From Devosia submarina (lineage in GTDB: Bacteria; Pseudomonadota; Alphaproteobacteria; Rhizobiales; Devosiaceae), in NCBI RefSeq assembly GCF_003056345.1, contig NZ_PYWB01000003.1, forward strand, positions 248,001 through 312,000: a stretch of DNA of 64,000 nucleotides, in the 5' to 3' direction. Positions 17,248-25,458 of the stretch are shown here, one piece after another. A program made the translations under genes and the position numbers. The notes beneath the pieces were generated by a model. That model did not search any database and was not told the origin of the DNA. It was given only the letters and a program-made list of their open reading frames with translations. The first letter of the stretch is position 1; every line of letters begins with the position of its first letter.

Positions 17248-19179
17248 CTAGAGAATGACCTGTGTGCCGATCTCCACCACGCGTCCTGTTGGAATGTGAA
17301 AGTATTCGGTCGCATCGCTGGCATTGCGCGCTAGCCGGGCAAAGAGGCGATCCTGCCAGTAGCGCAGGACATGACCCGGCTTAGCACCTGTCTTGAGCGA
17401 GCGCCGGGACAGGAAGAACGAGGTCGACATGATGTCGAACTTCCAGCCGAGCTTGCGGCCAAGGGCCAGCGCCTTGGGAATGTTTGGCGTTTCCATATAG
17501 CCAAAGGTCACCACGACGCGGCTGAACAACTCGTTATAGGCGTCGATCGTCACCTTCTCGTCGTCCGGCACGCGGGGAGACACTGACGTGCGCACGGTGA
17601 GAATAACGTTCTGCTCGTGCAGTACCTTGTAGTGCTTGAGGCTGTGGAGCAGCGCTGTTGGCGCGCCCTCGATGTCACTGGTCAGAAAAACCGCCGTTCC
17701 GGGAACAAGGGTCGGCTTTTTCTTGGACAGATTGTCGACCAGGAACTGCAAGGGAACCTCGTCGCGCCGCGTTTTTTCCGCCAGCCGCTTGCGGCCCCCC
17801 ACCCAGCTCGCCATCAGGATCGCAACCACGGCCGCGACCAGCGCCGGAACCCAGCCGCCTTGAAACAGCTTGGACGCATTGGCGGCGAAAAAGAAGCCGT
17901 CAATCGTCCCGAACACGATGCCGAAGGCGATCACGGCAAGCGGATGCCATTTCCAGTTCCGCCACATGACTATTACCAGGAGCATCAGCGTCACCACCAT
18001 GACCCCAGAAACAGCAATGCCATAGGCATGTGACAAGGCCGCGGACGTTCTGAAGGATAGCACCAGGACCAGCACGCCGATCATCAGCATGGCGTTGATC
18101 TGCGGCATGTAGATCTGCCCGCTCTGGGTTTCGGAAGTGTGTTGCACCACCATGCGCGGCAGCAGATTGAGCGCGATGGCCTGCTGCGCCAAGCTGAACA
18201 TGCCCGAGATCACCGCCTGGCTGGCAATGATCGTAGCCATGGTAGCCAGGCCAACAAAGGGCAGCAGCGCCCATTCCGGCTGCATCTCGAAAAACGGGCT
18301 CTCGACATTTTCCGGCCCGACGCTGAGTACGAACGCGCCCTGCCCGAAATAGTTGAGCAGCAGGCAGGGGAACACCAGCCCGAACCAGGCCAGAACAATT
18401 GGCCGGCGTCCAAAATGACCCAAATCGACGTAAAGAGCTTCGGCACCGGTAACTGCAAGGAACACGGCACCGGCAACCACAAAAGCAAGCCCTGCATGGG
18501 TCGCCAGAAATTCGATGCCCAGCCAGGGATTGAGCGCCAGGAGGACCGACGGGTACTGCAATATATGGGCAAGACCAGAGATACCCAGGACCAGGAACCA
18601 GATTGCCGTGATCGGACCAAACACAATGGACACCTTGGCCGTGCCAAATCGCTGCACCGCAAAGATGCCGACAATCAGCACCAGCGTAATCGGAATAACA
18701 AAGCGGGTAAGCCTAGGGGCGACGACTTCCAGCCCTTCAACGGCCGAAAGCACCGAAACAGCAGGCGTGATGATCGCATCGCCAAAAAACAGTGCAGCGC
18801 CAATAACGCCGAGCCCAGTCACCCAGCCCGGAGCGTTGGTGAATGCCTTGCGCGCCAGGGCGACCAGAGAGAGCGTGCCACCCTCGCCGTTATTGTCGGC
18901 CTTGGTGACAAAGAACACATATTTGACCGCAACCGTCAGTGTCAGCGCCCAGACAATCAGGGACAGGAGCCCCAGGATCTCGGCACTGGTCGAGCTTGCT
19001 CCGGGGCGAATGTGCATCGCCTCGCGGAAGGCGTAGATCGGGCTGGTACCGATATCTCCGTAGACGACGCCCAGGGCACCAAGTGTCAACAGGGAGAGAT
19101 CTTTTCGGGAGGAAGGATGGTGAAGCTGGCTCGCATCGACACCGGCGCTGTGGGTACCGGCCGTATTCGTCTGCGTCAT
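17248..19179 (-). CDS. kup: Kup-type low-affinity potassium transporter
   Basis: A 643-residue K+ uptake permease of the KUP/HAK/KT family. The first membrane segment has the hallmark LGALGVVYGDIGTSPIYAFREA; about twelve hydrophobic segments follow to about residue 450, with GDAIITPAVSVLSAVEGLEV and NGEGGTLSLVALARKA, and the rest is the cytosolic C-terminal domain (FLTSDIEGAPTALLHSLKHYKVLHE, FGYMETPNIPKAL). Length and motifs are complete. Rhizobiales often carry several kup copies. Single-gene unit, 156 bases downstream of the FMN reductase gene on the same strand. Confidence 0.97.
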   Translation of the reverse strand: MTQTNTAGTHSAGVDASQLHHPSSRKDLSLLTLGALGVVYGDIGTSPIYAFREAMHIRPGASSTSAEILGLLSLIVWALTLTVAVKYVFFVTKADNNGEGGTLSLVALARKAFTNAPGWVTGLGVIGAALFFGDAIITPAVSVLSAVEGLEVVAPRLTRFVIPITLVLIVGIFAVQRFGTAKVSIVFGPITAIWFLVLGISGLAHILQYPSVLLALNPWLGIEFLATHAGLAFVVAGAVFLAVTGAEALYVDLGHFGRRPIVLAWFGLVFPCLLLNYFGQGAFVLSVGPENVESPFFEMQPEWALLPFVGLATMATIIASQAVISGMFSLAQQAIALNLLPRMVVQHTSETQSGQIYMPQINAMLMIGVLVLVLSFRTSAALSHAYGIAVSGVMVVTLMLLVIVMWRNWKWHPLAVIAFGIVFGTIDGFFFAANASKLFQGGWVPALVAAVVAILMASWVGGRKRLAEKTRRDEVPLQFLVDNLSKKKPTLVPGTAVFLTSDIEGAPTALLHSLKHYKVLHEQNVILTVRTSVSPRVPDDEKVTIDAYNELFSRVVVTFGYMETPNIPKALALGRKLGWKFDIMSTSFFLSRRSLKTGAKPGHVLRYWQDRLFARLARNASDATEYFHIPTGRVVEIGTQVIL

Positions 19180-19335
19180 GAACCTGATGCTTTCATGGGA
19201 CTTGGGCGGGCGCCGCTATACACCCGGCCGATGCCCCATACAACACCTTGTCCTCGCAATGGTTCAAACGGCTTGGGGCCGCTCCTTGCGGAGAGGCCCC
19301 ATCCATCTGCCAGATTTTGGAGGTCTTGGGCAGGT

Positions 19336-19950
19336 TTATTCGGCGGCCTGTGCGGCAACAGCAGATTCTTCACGGGCTGACTTGGTTGCCTTGCCCCACC
19401 AGATCAGCTGATCGAGCATGTCGTTAGCGCTTGGGCCGATCGAGCCTTCGATCTCGCTGAAGGCCTTGTTCTGCTGGCCCAGCGGATGCACGGCGAAGAA
19501 GTCGCTGCCGCCGATGTGGACGGCCGAGCGCGTGGACACCATCTGCATTTCAACGCCAATACCACGCAGGTGTTCGGCTGCGCGTGTGGCACCCACCGAG
19601 CCATAACCCACAATACCAAAGGGCTTGCGGTTCCATTCATTGTAGGCCTGATCGATCGCGTTCTTCAGCGCGCCGGTGATCGAACGGTTATATTCGGCAA
19701 GCACGAAGATAAAGCCGTCAAACTCGCCAATCTTGTTCTGCCAGGCAACAGCGCGCGGGTCGCTCGACGGCATCCAAAGATTAGACGCCATTTCGTTGAA
19801 GAAGGGCAGATCAAAGCTCCGGATGTCGACCAGTTCGGCTTCGATTTCGGGGCGCGCATTGGCCTTGTCGAGGATCCACTGCGCCGGCTTGTCGCCGAAG
19901 CGGCTGTCGCGGGTAGACGAGATAATTACGGCAATCTTCAATTTAGACAT
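19336..19950 (-). CDS. NAD(P)H-dependent FMN reductase / flavodoxin-fold oxidoreductase
   Basis: A 204-residue flavoprotein of the NADPH-dependent FMN reductase family. It starts with the phosphate-binding strand-loop IAVIISSTRDSRFGDKPAQW, has the ISSTR...G motif for FMN, then VLAEYNRSITGALKNAIDQAYNEW (the typical PEYNxSxPGxLKNAID signature, here with A for P) and GYGSVGATRAAEHLR. Such enzymes reduce free flavin, quinones or azo compounds. The C-terminal 25 residues are Ala/Lys-rich. Upstream lies a 296-base region with inverted repeats and no other gene. Confidence 0.9.
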   Translation of the reverse strand: MSKLKIAVIISSTRDSRFGDKPAQWILDKANARPEIEAELVDIRSFDLPFFNEMASNLWMPSSDPRAVAWQNKIGEFDGFIFVLAEYNRSITGALKNAIDQAYNEWNRKPFGIVGYGSVGATRAAEHLRGIGVEMQMVSTRSAVHIGGSDFFAVHPLGQQNKAFSEIEGSIGPSANDMLDQLIWWGKATKSAREESAVAAQAAE

Positions 19951-19990
19951 TCCAGCCTCTTGGTAACATTTAATAACTAAGGCGATTTAA

Positions 19991-20027
19991 GTGCCTCCTG
20001 ATACCAATAACAAGGAGGCACCTTTTT
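19991..20027 (+). terminator. Terminator-like hairpin in the pdxJ-FMN reductase gap
   Basis: GTGCCTCCT and its exact complement AGGAGGCAC (9 bp) enclose a 13-base loop and are followed by CTTTTTG on the plus strand. It lies 41 bases upstream of the FMN reductase start. As a plus-strand terminator it would stop antisense transcription; on the minus strand it could weakly end the ilvI-ilvH-pdxJ transcript, since only TTAAAT follows there. Confidence 0.45.
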
Positions 20028-20167
20028 GTTCTGCGGCACCACAGCCCCGCCTAGGGCACATCGGTGTAAGTATCGGAAAAGACGAGGAAAGCTCGTGTGT
20101 CGCGAGGTTTGCGGAGCCCCAGCGAACAAGCGGTCAAAAGCCGAAGACACACTGTTCGCTTTTCACA

Positions 20168-20184
20168 CACCGATCAGATCGGTG
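20168..20184. promoter_or_regulatory. 17-bp palindrome in the pdxJ-FMN reductase gap
   Basis: CACCGATC-A-GATCGGTG is perfectly symmetric. It lies about 220 bases upstream of the FMN reductase start and 63 bases beyond the pdxJ stop. It could be an operator for the FMN reductase promoter. No regulator is encoded nearby. The rest of 19951-20246 shows no coding potential on either strand that I trust. Confidence 0.35.
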
Positions 20185-20246
20185 CACACATTGGCAACGT
20201 GCGTGAGACGAAGCAGTTCATTCTGGGCCTAAGGGCAAACTGGTGA

Positions 20247-20990
20247 TCAGCCTTCCAGAACGCCCCGGTATTGCCGTACTGCTTCGGCAAAGCCCCAAAG
20301 CAAGGCATCCGCAGTTATGCCATGGCCGATCGAAACCTCATCAACGCCGGGAACGGCTGCCTGAAATGCCGGCAGATTGTTCAGCGTCAAATCGTGACCT
20401 GCATTGACACCGAGCCCCGCCTCTTGGGCAGCTCGAGCCGTTTCAGCCAAGGCCACCAACTCGACCCTTGCCCTTTCAGGGTCCGCATAGCAACCGCCAT
20501 AAGGCCCGGTATAGAGCTCGATACGGTCCGCACCGGTCTGCTTGGCAGCTGCGACGCCCCTTGCGCCCGCATCGGGATCGCAGAACAGCGAAATGCGCCG
20601 CCCGGGTGATCTGATCTGCTTCACTACGCCGAGGAGGAACTCGCCCTGTCTGTCGAAATCCCAGCCGTGGTCCGAAGTGGCCTGGGCGGGATCATCGGGC
20701 ACCAATGTCACCTGGTGCGGACTGACATCATCGATCAGCGAGAAGAAATCCTCGCTCGGAAAGCCTTCGATGTTGTACTCGGCGCCCGGGTACTCATCTG
20801 CCAACACCGCCGCTAGATCGAACACATCGCTCCTGCGAATGTGCCGCTCGTCAGGCCGAGGGTGGATGGTGATGCCGCTTGCACCCGCATCCAGCACGAC
20901 GCGCGCAATGCCAACCACGCTGGGCCAGGGCAGATTGCGCCGGTTGCGCAATTGAGCCACGGCATTGAGGTTCACGGATAGCACGGTCAT
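20247..20990 (-). CDS. pdxJ: Pyridoxine 5'-phosphate synthase
   Basis: Condenses 1-deoxyxylulose 5-phosphate with 3-amino-1-hydroxyacetone 1-phosphate to make pyridoxine phosphate, the last ring-forming step of the DXP-dependent vitamin B6 pathway. The 247-residue TIM barrel shows LSVNLNAVAQLRNRR, GITIHPRPDERHIRRSDV, EYNIEGFPSEDF, QVTLVPDDPAQATSDHGWD, ELYTGPYG and GLGVNAGHDLTLNNL, all typical PdxJ blocks. It follows ilvH by only 34 bases on the same strand and so may be read from the attenuated ilv promoter. Confidence 0.96.
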   Translation of the reverse strand: MTVLSVNLNAVAQLRNRRNLPWPSVVGIARVVLDAGASGITIHPRPDERHIRRSDVFDLAAVLADEYPGAEYNIEGFPSEDFFSLIDDVSPHQVTLVPDDPAQATSDHGWDFDRQGEFLLGVVKQIRSPGRRISLFCDPDAGARGVAAAKQTGADRIELYTGPYGGCYADPERARVELVALAETARAAQEAGLGVNAGHDLTLNNLPAFQAAVPGVDEVSIGHGITADALLWGFAEAVRQYRGVLEG

Positions 20991-21024
20991 GCTTTTGGTT
21001 CTTTCCGAAGGGCCTTAGCCCGCT

Positions 21025-21579
21025 TTACATGCTCTGCGGCCCACGTGAAATAGCGGCCAGGCCGGTGCGGACCACTTCAACCAGGCCGAGCGGCTGCATC
21101 AGGGTGATGAAGCTGTCGATCTTGGCAGGCTTGCCGGTCACCTCAAACACAAAGCTTTCGACCGTCGCATCCACGATCTGCGCGCGGAAAGCATCGGCAA
21201 GGCGCAGGGTCTCGGCGCGGTGATCGCCTGAGCCCGCGACCTTGATCAGGGCCAGTTCGCGCTCGAGCGAAGCGCCTTCCGCGGTTAGATCATGCACCTT
21301 GTGAACAGGCACAAGCCGCTCGAGCTGCAGCTTGATCTGCACCAGCACCTTGGGCGTGGCAGTGACAACAACAGTGATGCGACTAAGTCGGCGGCCGTGT
21401 TCGGTCTCGCTGACGGTCAGGCTCTCGATATTGTAGCCGCGAGCAGAGAAAAGACCCACGACGCGGGCGAGGATGCCCGGTTCGTTGTCGACGAGCACCG
21501 AAAGCGTGTGCCGCTCGATTTCCTGGGTTTCGCTAGTGATGAAATAGGCCGAGCCGGTCGGCTGCAGATGTGCGTTCAT
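21025..21579 (-). CDS. ilvH: Acetolactate synthase small (regulatory) subunit
   Basis: Regulatory subunit of acetohydroxyacid synthase. The 184 residues hold an N-terminal ACT domain (HTLSVLVDNEPGILARVVGLFSARGYNIESLTVSETE, the valine-sensing part) and the C-terminal ALS_ss_C domain ending GLVEVVRTGLAAISRGP. Length is typical of the IlvH/IlvN single-ACT form. It starts 21 bases after ilvI and precedes pdxJ by 34 bases. Confidence 0.96.
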   Translation of the reverse strand: MNAHLQPTGSAYFITSETQEIERHTLSVLVDNEPGILARVVGLFSARGYNIESLTVSETEHGRRLSRITVVVTATPKVLVQIKLQLERLVPVHKVHDLTAEGASLERELALIKVAGSGDHRAETLRLADAFRAQIVDATVESFVFEVTGKPAKIDSFITLMQPLGLVEVVRTGLAAISRGPQSM

Positions 21580-21600
21580 TGTTATGTTCCTCCGCAGCGC

Positions 21601-23370
21601 TTAAACCAGCGCCCTTCCCTTTTCATCGATGATGGAGCCGATATTGGCGGTATCGGGCAGGATGATTTCGTTGTGTGGCTTGCCCGAGGGGATCATGGGG
21701 AGGCAGTTCTCATCTTTCTCCACGATCACGTCGAACAGCACCGGGCCGTCATAGTCGAGCATCTCGGCAATGGCCGCATCGAGTTCTGCGGGGTTCTCGC
21801 AGCGGATTCCCTTGCCCCCATAAGCCTCGGCGAGCTTAACGAAATCAGGCAGCGACTCCGAATAGGAGTGGGCGTAGCGCGAGCCATGCAGCAGGTCCTG
21901 CCACTGGCGAACCATGCCCATCCGCTCATTGTTGAGGATGAAGATCTTGATCGGCAGTCGGTACTGCACGGCCGTCGAGAGCTCCTGCATGGTCATCTGC
22001 ACACTGGCTTCGCCGGCGATATCAATGACCAGCGCATCGGGGTGCGCCACCTGTACGCCCACGGCGGCAGGCAAGCCATAGCCCATGGTGCCCAGGCCAC
22101 CTGAGGTCATCCAGCGATTGGGCTTATCGAAGTGGAAGTGCTGCGCAGCCCACATCTGGTGCTGCCCCACTTCGGTGGTGATGAAGACGTCCTTGCCTTG
22201 CTTGCGAGTGGCCTCATAGAGCCGCTCGATTGCATATTGCGGCTTGATCACGGTGTCGGAGTTCTTGTAGCCGAGCGAATTGACCGCACGCCATGTTGCG
22301 ATCTCTGCCCACCATGGTGCAATGGCTTCCGTGCGGGGCTGGTTGGTCTTGCTCCGCCACACACGCACCATTTCGGCCAGCACACGACCACAATCGCCAA
22401 CGATTGGCACATCCACGCGCACCACCTTGTTGATCGACGACGGATCGATATCGACATGGATCTTGCGGCTATTGGGCGAAAAGGCGTCGACGCGGCCGGT
22501 GATGCGGTCATCGAAGCGCGCACCGATATTGATCATCACATCGCAATCATGCATCGCAAGATTGGCTTCGTAGGTGCCGTGCATGCCCAGCATGCCCATC
22601 CATTGCGGATGAGAGGCGGGGAAGGCGCCAAGTCCCATCAGGGTTGATGTGACCGGAAAGCCAGTTAGTTCAGCCAGCTCGCGCAGGTGCTCGGACGCTT
22701 CCGTGCCGGCATTGATCACACCTCCTCCGGTATAAAAAATGGGCCGCTCGGCCTTGAGCATAAGATCCACTGCAGCTTCGATCGCCGCCGCGTCGCCATC
22801 GACCTGCGGGCGATAGCTCTGGTGGCGCAGGGTTACCGAGTCCGGCTTGTAGTATTCGCCCACCGCGAACTGAACGTCTTTGGGGATGTCGATCACCACC
22901 GGGCCTGGACGGCCAGTTGTCGCGATCAGGAAGGCCTCGTGCATGATACGCGGTAGGTCTTCCACGCGCTTAACGAGGTAATTGTACTTTGTGCAGGAGC
23001 GGGTAATACCGACCGTGTCGCATTCCTGGAAGGCGTCCGAGCCGATCAATGTAGTGGGCACCTGAGCCGTGATGCAGACCAGGGGGATGGAGTCCATTAG
23101 GGCATCGGTAAGACCGGTAACCGCATTGGTGGCGCCGGGGCCCGAGGTCACCAGGACCACGCCAGGCTTGCCAGTGGAGCGGGCATAGCCCTCGGCCATA
23201 TGCGTCGCGCCCTGCTCGTGCCGAACAAGAATATGCTGCACGAAATCCTGCTGGAACATCGCGTCATAGATCGGCAAGGCCGCGCCGCCCGGATAGCCAA
23301 AGATGTGCTCTACGCCCTGATCGGTCAGCGCTTGGATCACCATTTCCGCGCCGGTCATCTTCTCGGCCAT
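21601..23370 (-). CDS. ilvI: Acetolactate synthase large (catalytic) subunit
   Basis: Thiamine-diphosphate enzyme that condenses two pyruvates (or pyruvate with 2-oxobutyrate), the first common step of branched-chain amino acid synthesis. Features of the 589-residue protein: GADMVI-like N-terminus with YPGGAALPIYDA, the catalytic glutamate in LVRHEQGATHMAEGYARSTG, the FAD/beta domain around residues 190-350 (SHPQWMGMLGMHGTYEANLAM), and the ThDP motif GEASVQMTMQELSTAVQYRLPIKIFILNN. In the usual ThDP motif the first residues are GDG; here it reads AGEAS, as in many alphaproteobacterial AHAS enzymes (GDAS/GEAS). It is the first structural gene behind the leader attenuator. Confidence 0.97.
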   Translation of the reverse strand: MAEKMTGAEMVIQALTDQGVEHIFGYPGGAALPIYDAMFQQDFVQHILVRHEQGATHMAEGYARSTGKPGVVLVTSGPGATNAVTGLTDALMDSIPLVCITAQVPTTLIGSDAFQECDTVGITRSCTKYNYLVKRVEDLPRIMHEAFLIATTGRPGPVVIDIPKDVQFAVGEYYKPDSVTLRHQSYRPQVDGDAAAIEAAVDLMLKAERPIFYTGGGVINAGTEASEHLRELAELTGFPVTSTLMGLGAFPASHPQWMGMLGMHGTYEANLAMHDCDVMINIGARFDDRITGRVDAFSPNSRKIHVDIDPSSINKVVRVDVPIVGDCGRVLAEMVRVWRSKTNQPRTEAIAPWWAEIATWRAVNSLGYKNSDTVIKPQYAIERLYEATRKQGKDVFITTEVGQHQMWAAQHFHFDKPNRWMTSGGLGTMGYGLPAAVGVQVAHPDALVIDIAGEASVQMTMQELSTAVQYRLPIKIFILNNERMGMVRQWQDLLHGSRYAHSYSESLPDFVKLAEAYGGKGIRCENPAELDAAIAEMLDYDGPVLFDVIVEKDENCLPMIPSGKPHNEIILPDTANIGSIIDEKGRALV

Positions 23371-23436
23371 TGTTCTAGTCCTTCCCTAGGTCTTCCTGTT
23401 CGGGGCCCAATCTCGACGAAGCGAAAACCGGGCAAT

Positions 23437-23460
23437 AAAAAAGGCCCCGTTCGGGACCTT
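23437..23460 (-). terminator. Attenuator terminator of the ilvI-ilvH operon
   Basis: On the minus strand AAGGTCCC pairs with GGGGCCTT (one wobble) around a GAAC loop and is followed at once by six Ts. It lies between the leader peptide stop and ilvI, 67 bases before the ilvI start, so it must be read through for the operon to be expressed. This is the expected place for an attenuator. Confidence 0.85.
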
Positions 23461-23491
23461 GTTTTCGGCGCACCAGCTATCGCGCGGGATC

Positions 23492-23542
23492 TTATCCCAC
23501 GGTGCCGATGCGCCTACGTACTACGAGAATGAGTGCCCGCAC
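23492..23542 (-). CDS. ilv leader peptide (attenuator control peptide)
   Basis: A 16-codon frame reading MRALILVVRRRIGTVG from a GTG at 23542, preceded by GGAG at seven bases and closed by TAA. Six of the first thirteen residues after the start are Leu, Ile or Val, with the run LILVV, matching the products of the downstream pathway. A sigma-70-like promoter is just upstream and a terminator hairpin just downstream. Together these show classical ribosome-mediated transcription attenuation by charged tRNA-Leu/Ile/Val. The stop falls just before a GGGAT-AAG-ATCCC hairpin, which can take part in the alternative RNA structure. Confidence 0.82.
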   Translation of the reverse strand: MRALILVVRRRIGTVG

Positions 23543-23574
23543 AGGACCGCTCCAAACCAAAATTATCGGCCGCA

Positions 23575-23604
23575 TTGATAGGAGCAAGCAGGTTCAGGTG
23601 TCAA
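23575..23604 (-). promoter_or_regulatory. Sigma-70-type promoter of the ilv leader
   Basis: On the minus strand a consensus -35 TTGACA (23599-23604) and -10 TATCAA (23575-23580) are separated by 18 bases. Initiation about seven bases further gives a leader of about 26 bases before the leader-peptide GTG. Confidence 0.75.
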
Positions 23605-23730
23605 GGGGCGCCTGAACTCATGATTGTGATCAATGACGCCTGCGTGTTGGACGGCATTAACTTAAAATCCTAACGAGGCGGTAAGCCGGTCGTGATTGAT
23701 TGTCCGGATCAACACCAATGGGTCCCTGAA

Positions 23731-23811
23731 ATGCTCGCAGTTTCGTGCGTTGTCGCAGTCGTTCTGATTTTTGCGGTGAGCTACGATTTGCAGCGGCACA
23801 AAGCCCGCTGA
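23731..23811 (+). CDS. Possible 26-residue single-pass membrane peptide
   Basis: An ATG-initiated frame encodes one hydrophobic helix (LAVSCVVAVVLIFAVSY) and a basic tail (DLQRHKAR). It stands in a 413-base gap between the ilv promoter and the phosphate transporter gene, otherwise empty. The ribosome site is weak (only GGG about eight bases before). The composition is that of real bacterial one-helix proteins, but a frame this short can arise by chance. Confidence 0.25.
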   Translation: MLAVSCVVAVVLIFAVSYDLQRHKAR

Positions 23812-23955
23812 GCTTTCTGCGCCGCAGAGTCTCCCTGCAGTCACGTCACCTCAAGAAAACACCACCAAAGCCGCAAATGATCACCGAAGAGGATGGTCAT
23901 TGGCGCGGAGGATGCTATTGGCGCAGGTGTTTAGTATGTGACGGTTAGATGACAT

Positions 23956-25458
23956 ATGTCCAAGAGTGCCCTCGACAAGGACCTGCAGCGTGTAGCCGGG
24001 CTGGAATCGGCAACGCATGATTTGGCCCGCACGCTTGCGGCCCCCGGCATAGCACTGGTCTTCCTGCTGCTTGCAGCTGTGTGGGCAAGCTTCGTCGTGG
24101 CCGACGGTCCGATGAGCTTCTTGGTGGTTATTGCTGCGGCGATAGCTGGCTACATGGCGCTCAATGTCGGCGCCAATGACGTCGCGAACAATATGGGCCC
24201 AGCGGTTGGCTCCAAGGCGCTGACCATGGGCGGTGCCCTGGTGATCGCTGCCATCTTCGAAGCCGCCGGCGCAATCCTCGCCGGGGGCGATGTGGTGAAC
24301 ACGGTCGCGCGCGATCTGCTCACCAGCGACAGCATCGAGGCGAGCACTTTCGTGCTGCTGATGATGGCCGCGCTGCTGGCCTCGGCGCTTTGGGTCAATC
24401 TCGCCACCTATATCGGTGCGCCGGTATCAACCACTCATGCGGTGGTCGGCGGTGTAGTGGGGGCCGGTGTCGCCGCCGCAGGCTGGACAAGTGTCGCCTG
24501 GACGACCGTGGGGACAATCGCTGCAAGCTGGGTCATTTCACCTGTGCTGGGCGGATTGGCGGCCGCCCTGCTGCTCTCATTAATCAAGCAAACCATCACG
24601 GATCGCATCGACAAGGTCTCGGCGGCACGCGTCTGGGTACCAGTCCTGGTGGCGGGCATGACTGGTGTTTTCGCCATGTACATGGCCACCAAGGGGTTCA
24701 GCCGCATTTGGAAGCCCGGAATGCCTGTGGTGATCGCGCTTGGCATCGGCTTCACTGCCCTTGGCTGGATTGGCGCGATGCCGCTGGTGCGCCGGCAGTC
24801 TATGGGAATGGAGAACCGCAAGAAGCATGTGGCGGCGCTGTTTCGCCTGCCCCTCGTCGTCGCGGCGGCCCTCTTGAGCTTTGCCCATGGTGCCAACGAC
24901 GTTGCCAATGCGGTAGGCCCTTTTGCAGCCATTGTGACGACGCTCCAGTCGGGCGACGCGTCGAGCTCCAATATCGCCCTGCCCTTCTGGGTGCTGGCGA
25001 TTGGCGCTATCGGCATTTCGCTTGGCCTCTGGCTATTCGGACCGCGCCTGATCCGCACGGTGGGCGAACAGATCACCAAGCTCAACGAAATCCGGGCCTA
25101 TTGTGTAGCGCTCTCAGCCGCGATCACAGTGCTGGCGGCATCGGCCCTGGGCCTGCCGGTTTCCTCCACCCACATCGCCGTGGGCGGTATTTTCGGCGTT
25201 GGCTTTCTGCGTGAATATTATTCCCGCAAGGACCTCGACTTCAGCGCCGTTCCTATTCACGCCAAGCATGTGGACCCGGCAACCCTGAACGCGACGCCCG
25301 AGGATGCCCTTTCCAAAGAGCGCAAGACTGAACGGCGCAAGCTGGTGCGCCGTCAGCATGTGACAAGCATTGCGGCTGCCTGGATTATAACGGTGCCGGC
25401 GTCGGCCGCCTTGGCCGCTGTGCTGTTCTGGCTGCTGCGCCTGACGATTGGGGGTTAA
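23956..25458 (+). CDS. pit: Inorganic phosphate transporter, PiT family
   Basis: A 500-residue PiT permease that takes up (metal-)phosphate with a cation. The two inverted-repeat signatures are present: LNVGANDVANNMGPAVGSKALT near residue 70 and SFAHGANDVANAVGPFAAI near residue 315. About eleven membrane segments are visible, with a basic cytosolic loop between repeats (RRQSMGMENRKKHVAALF) and a charged stretch (DALSKERKTERRKLVRRQ) before the last helix. No PhoU-like DUF47 partner is adjacent. Its stop overlaps the convergent Nudix gene stop by four bases. Confidence 0.95.
   Translation: MSKSALDKDLQRVAGLESATHDLARTLAAPGIALVFLLLAAVWASFVVADGPMSFLVVIAAAIAGYMALNVGANDVANNMGPAVGSKALTMGGALVIAAIFEAAGAILAGGDVVNTVARDLLTSDSIEASTFVLLMMAALLASALWVNLATYIGAPVSTTHAVVGGVVGAGVAAAGWTSVAWTTVGTIAASWVISPVLGGLAAALLLSLIKQTITDRIDKVSAARVWVPVLVAGMTGVFAMYMATKGFSRIWKPGMPVVIALGIGFTALGWIGAMPLVRRQSMGMENRKKHVAALFRLPLVVAAALLSFAHGANDVANAVGPFAAIVTTLQSGDASSSNIALPFWVLAIGAIGISLGLWLFGPRLIRTVGEQITKLNEIRAYCVALSAAITVLAASALGLPVSSTHIAVGGIFGVGFLREYYSRKDLDFSAVPIHAKHVDPATLNATPEDALSKERKTERRKLVRRQHVTSIAAAWIITVPASAALAAVLFWLLRLTIGG

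Noticed and set aside
18139-19380. A 413-residue open frame on the plus strand opposite kup.
   Set aside because: Rich in His, Arg and Gln without known motifs; the minus-strand Kup protein explains the interval.
19991-20232. Short plus-strand frames in the pdxJ-FMN reductase gap.
   Set aside because: Cys/Ser/Arg-rich translation without ribosome site, and they cover the hairpin and the palindrome.
21601-23370. Idea that the acetolactate synthase lacks a proper thiamine-diphosphate motif (GEAS instead of GDGS).
   Set aside because: GDAS/GEAS variants are common in alphaproteobacterial AHAS enzymes, and the remaining motif and catalytic glutamate are intact.
23662-23948. Overlapping 60-67-residue frames on both strands upstream of the phosphate transporter gene.
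   Set aside because: Cys- and Arg-rich translations without ribosome sites; not credible as genes.
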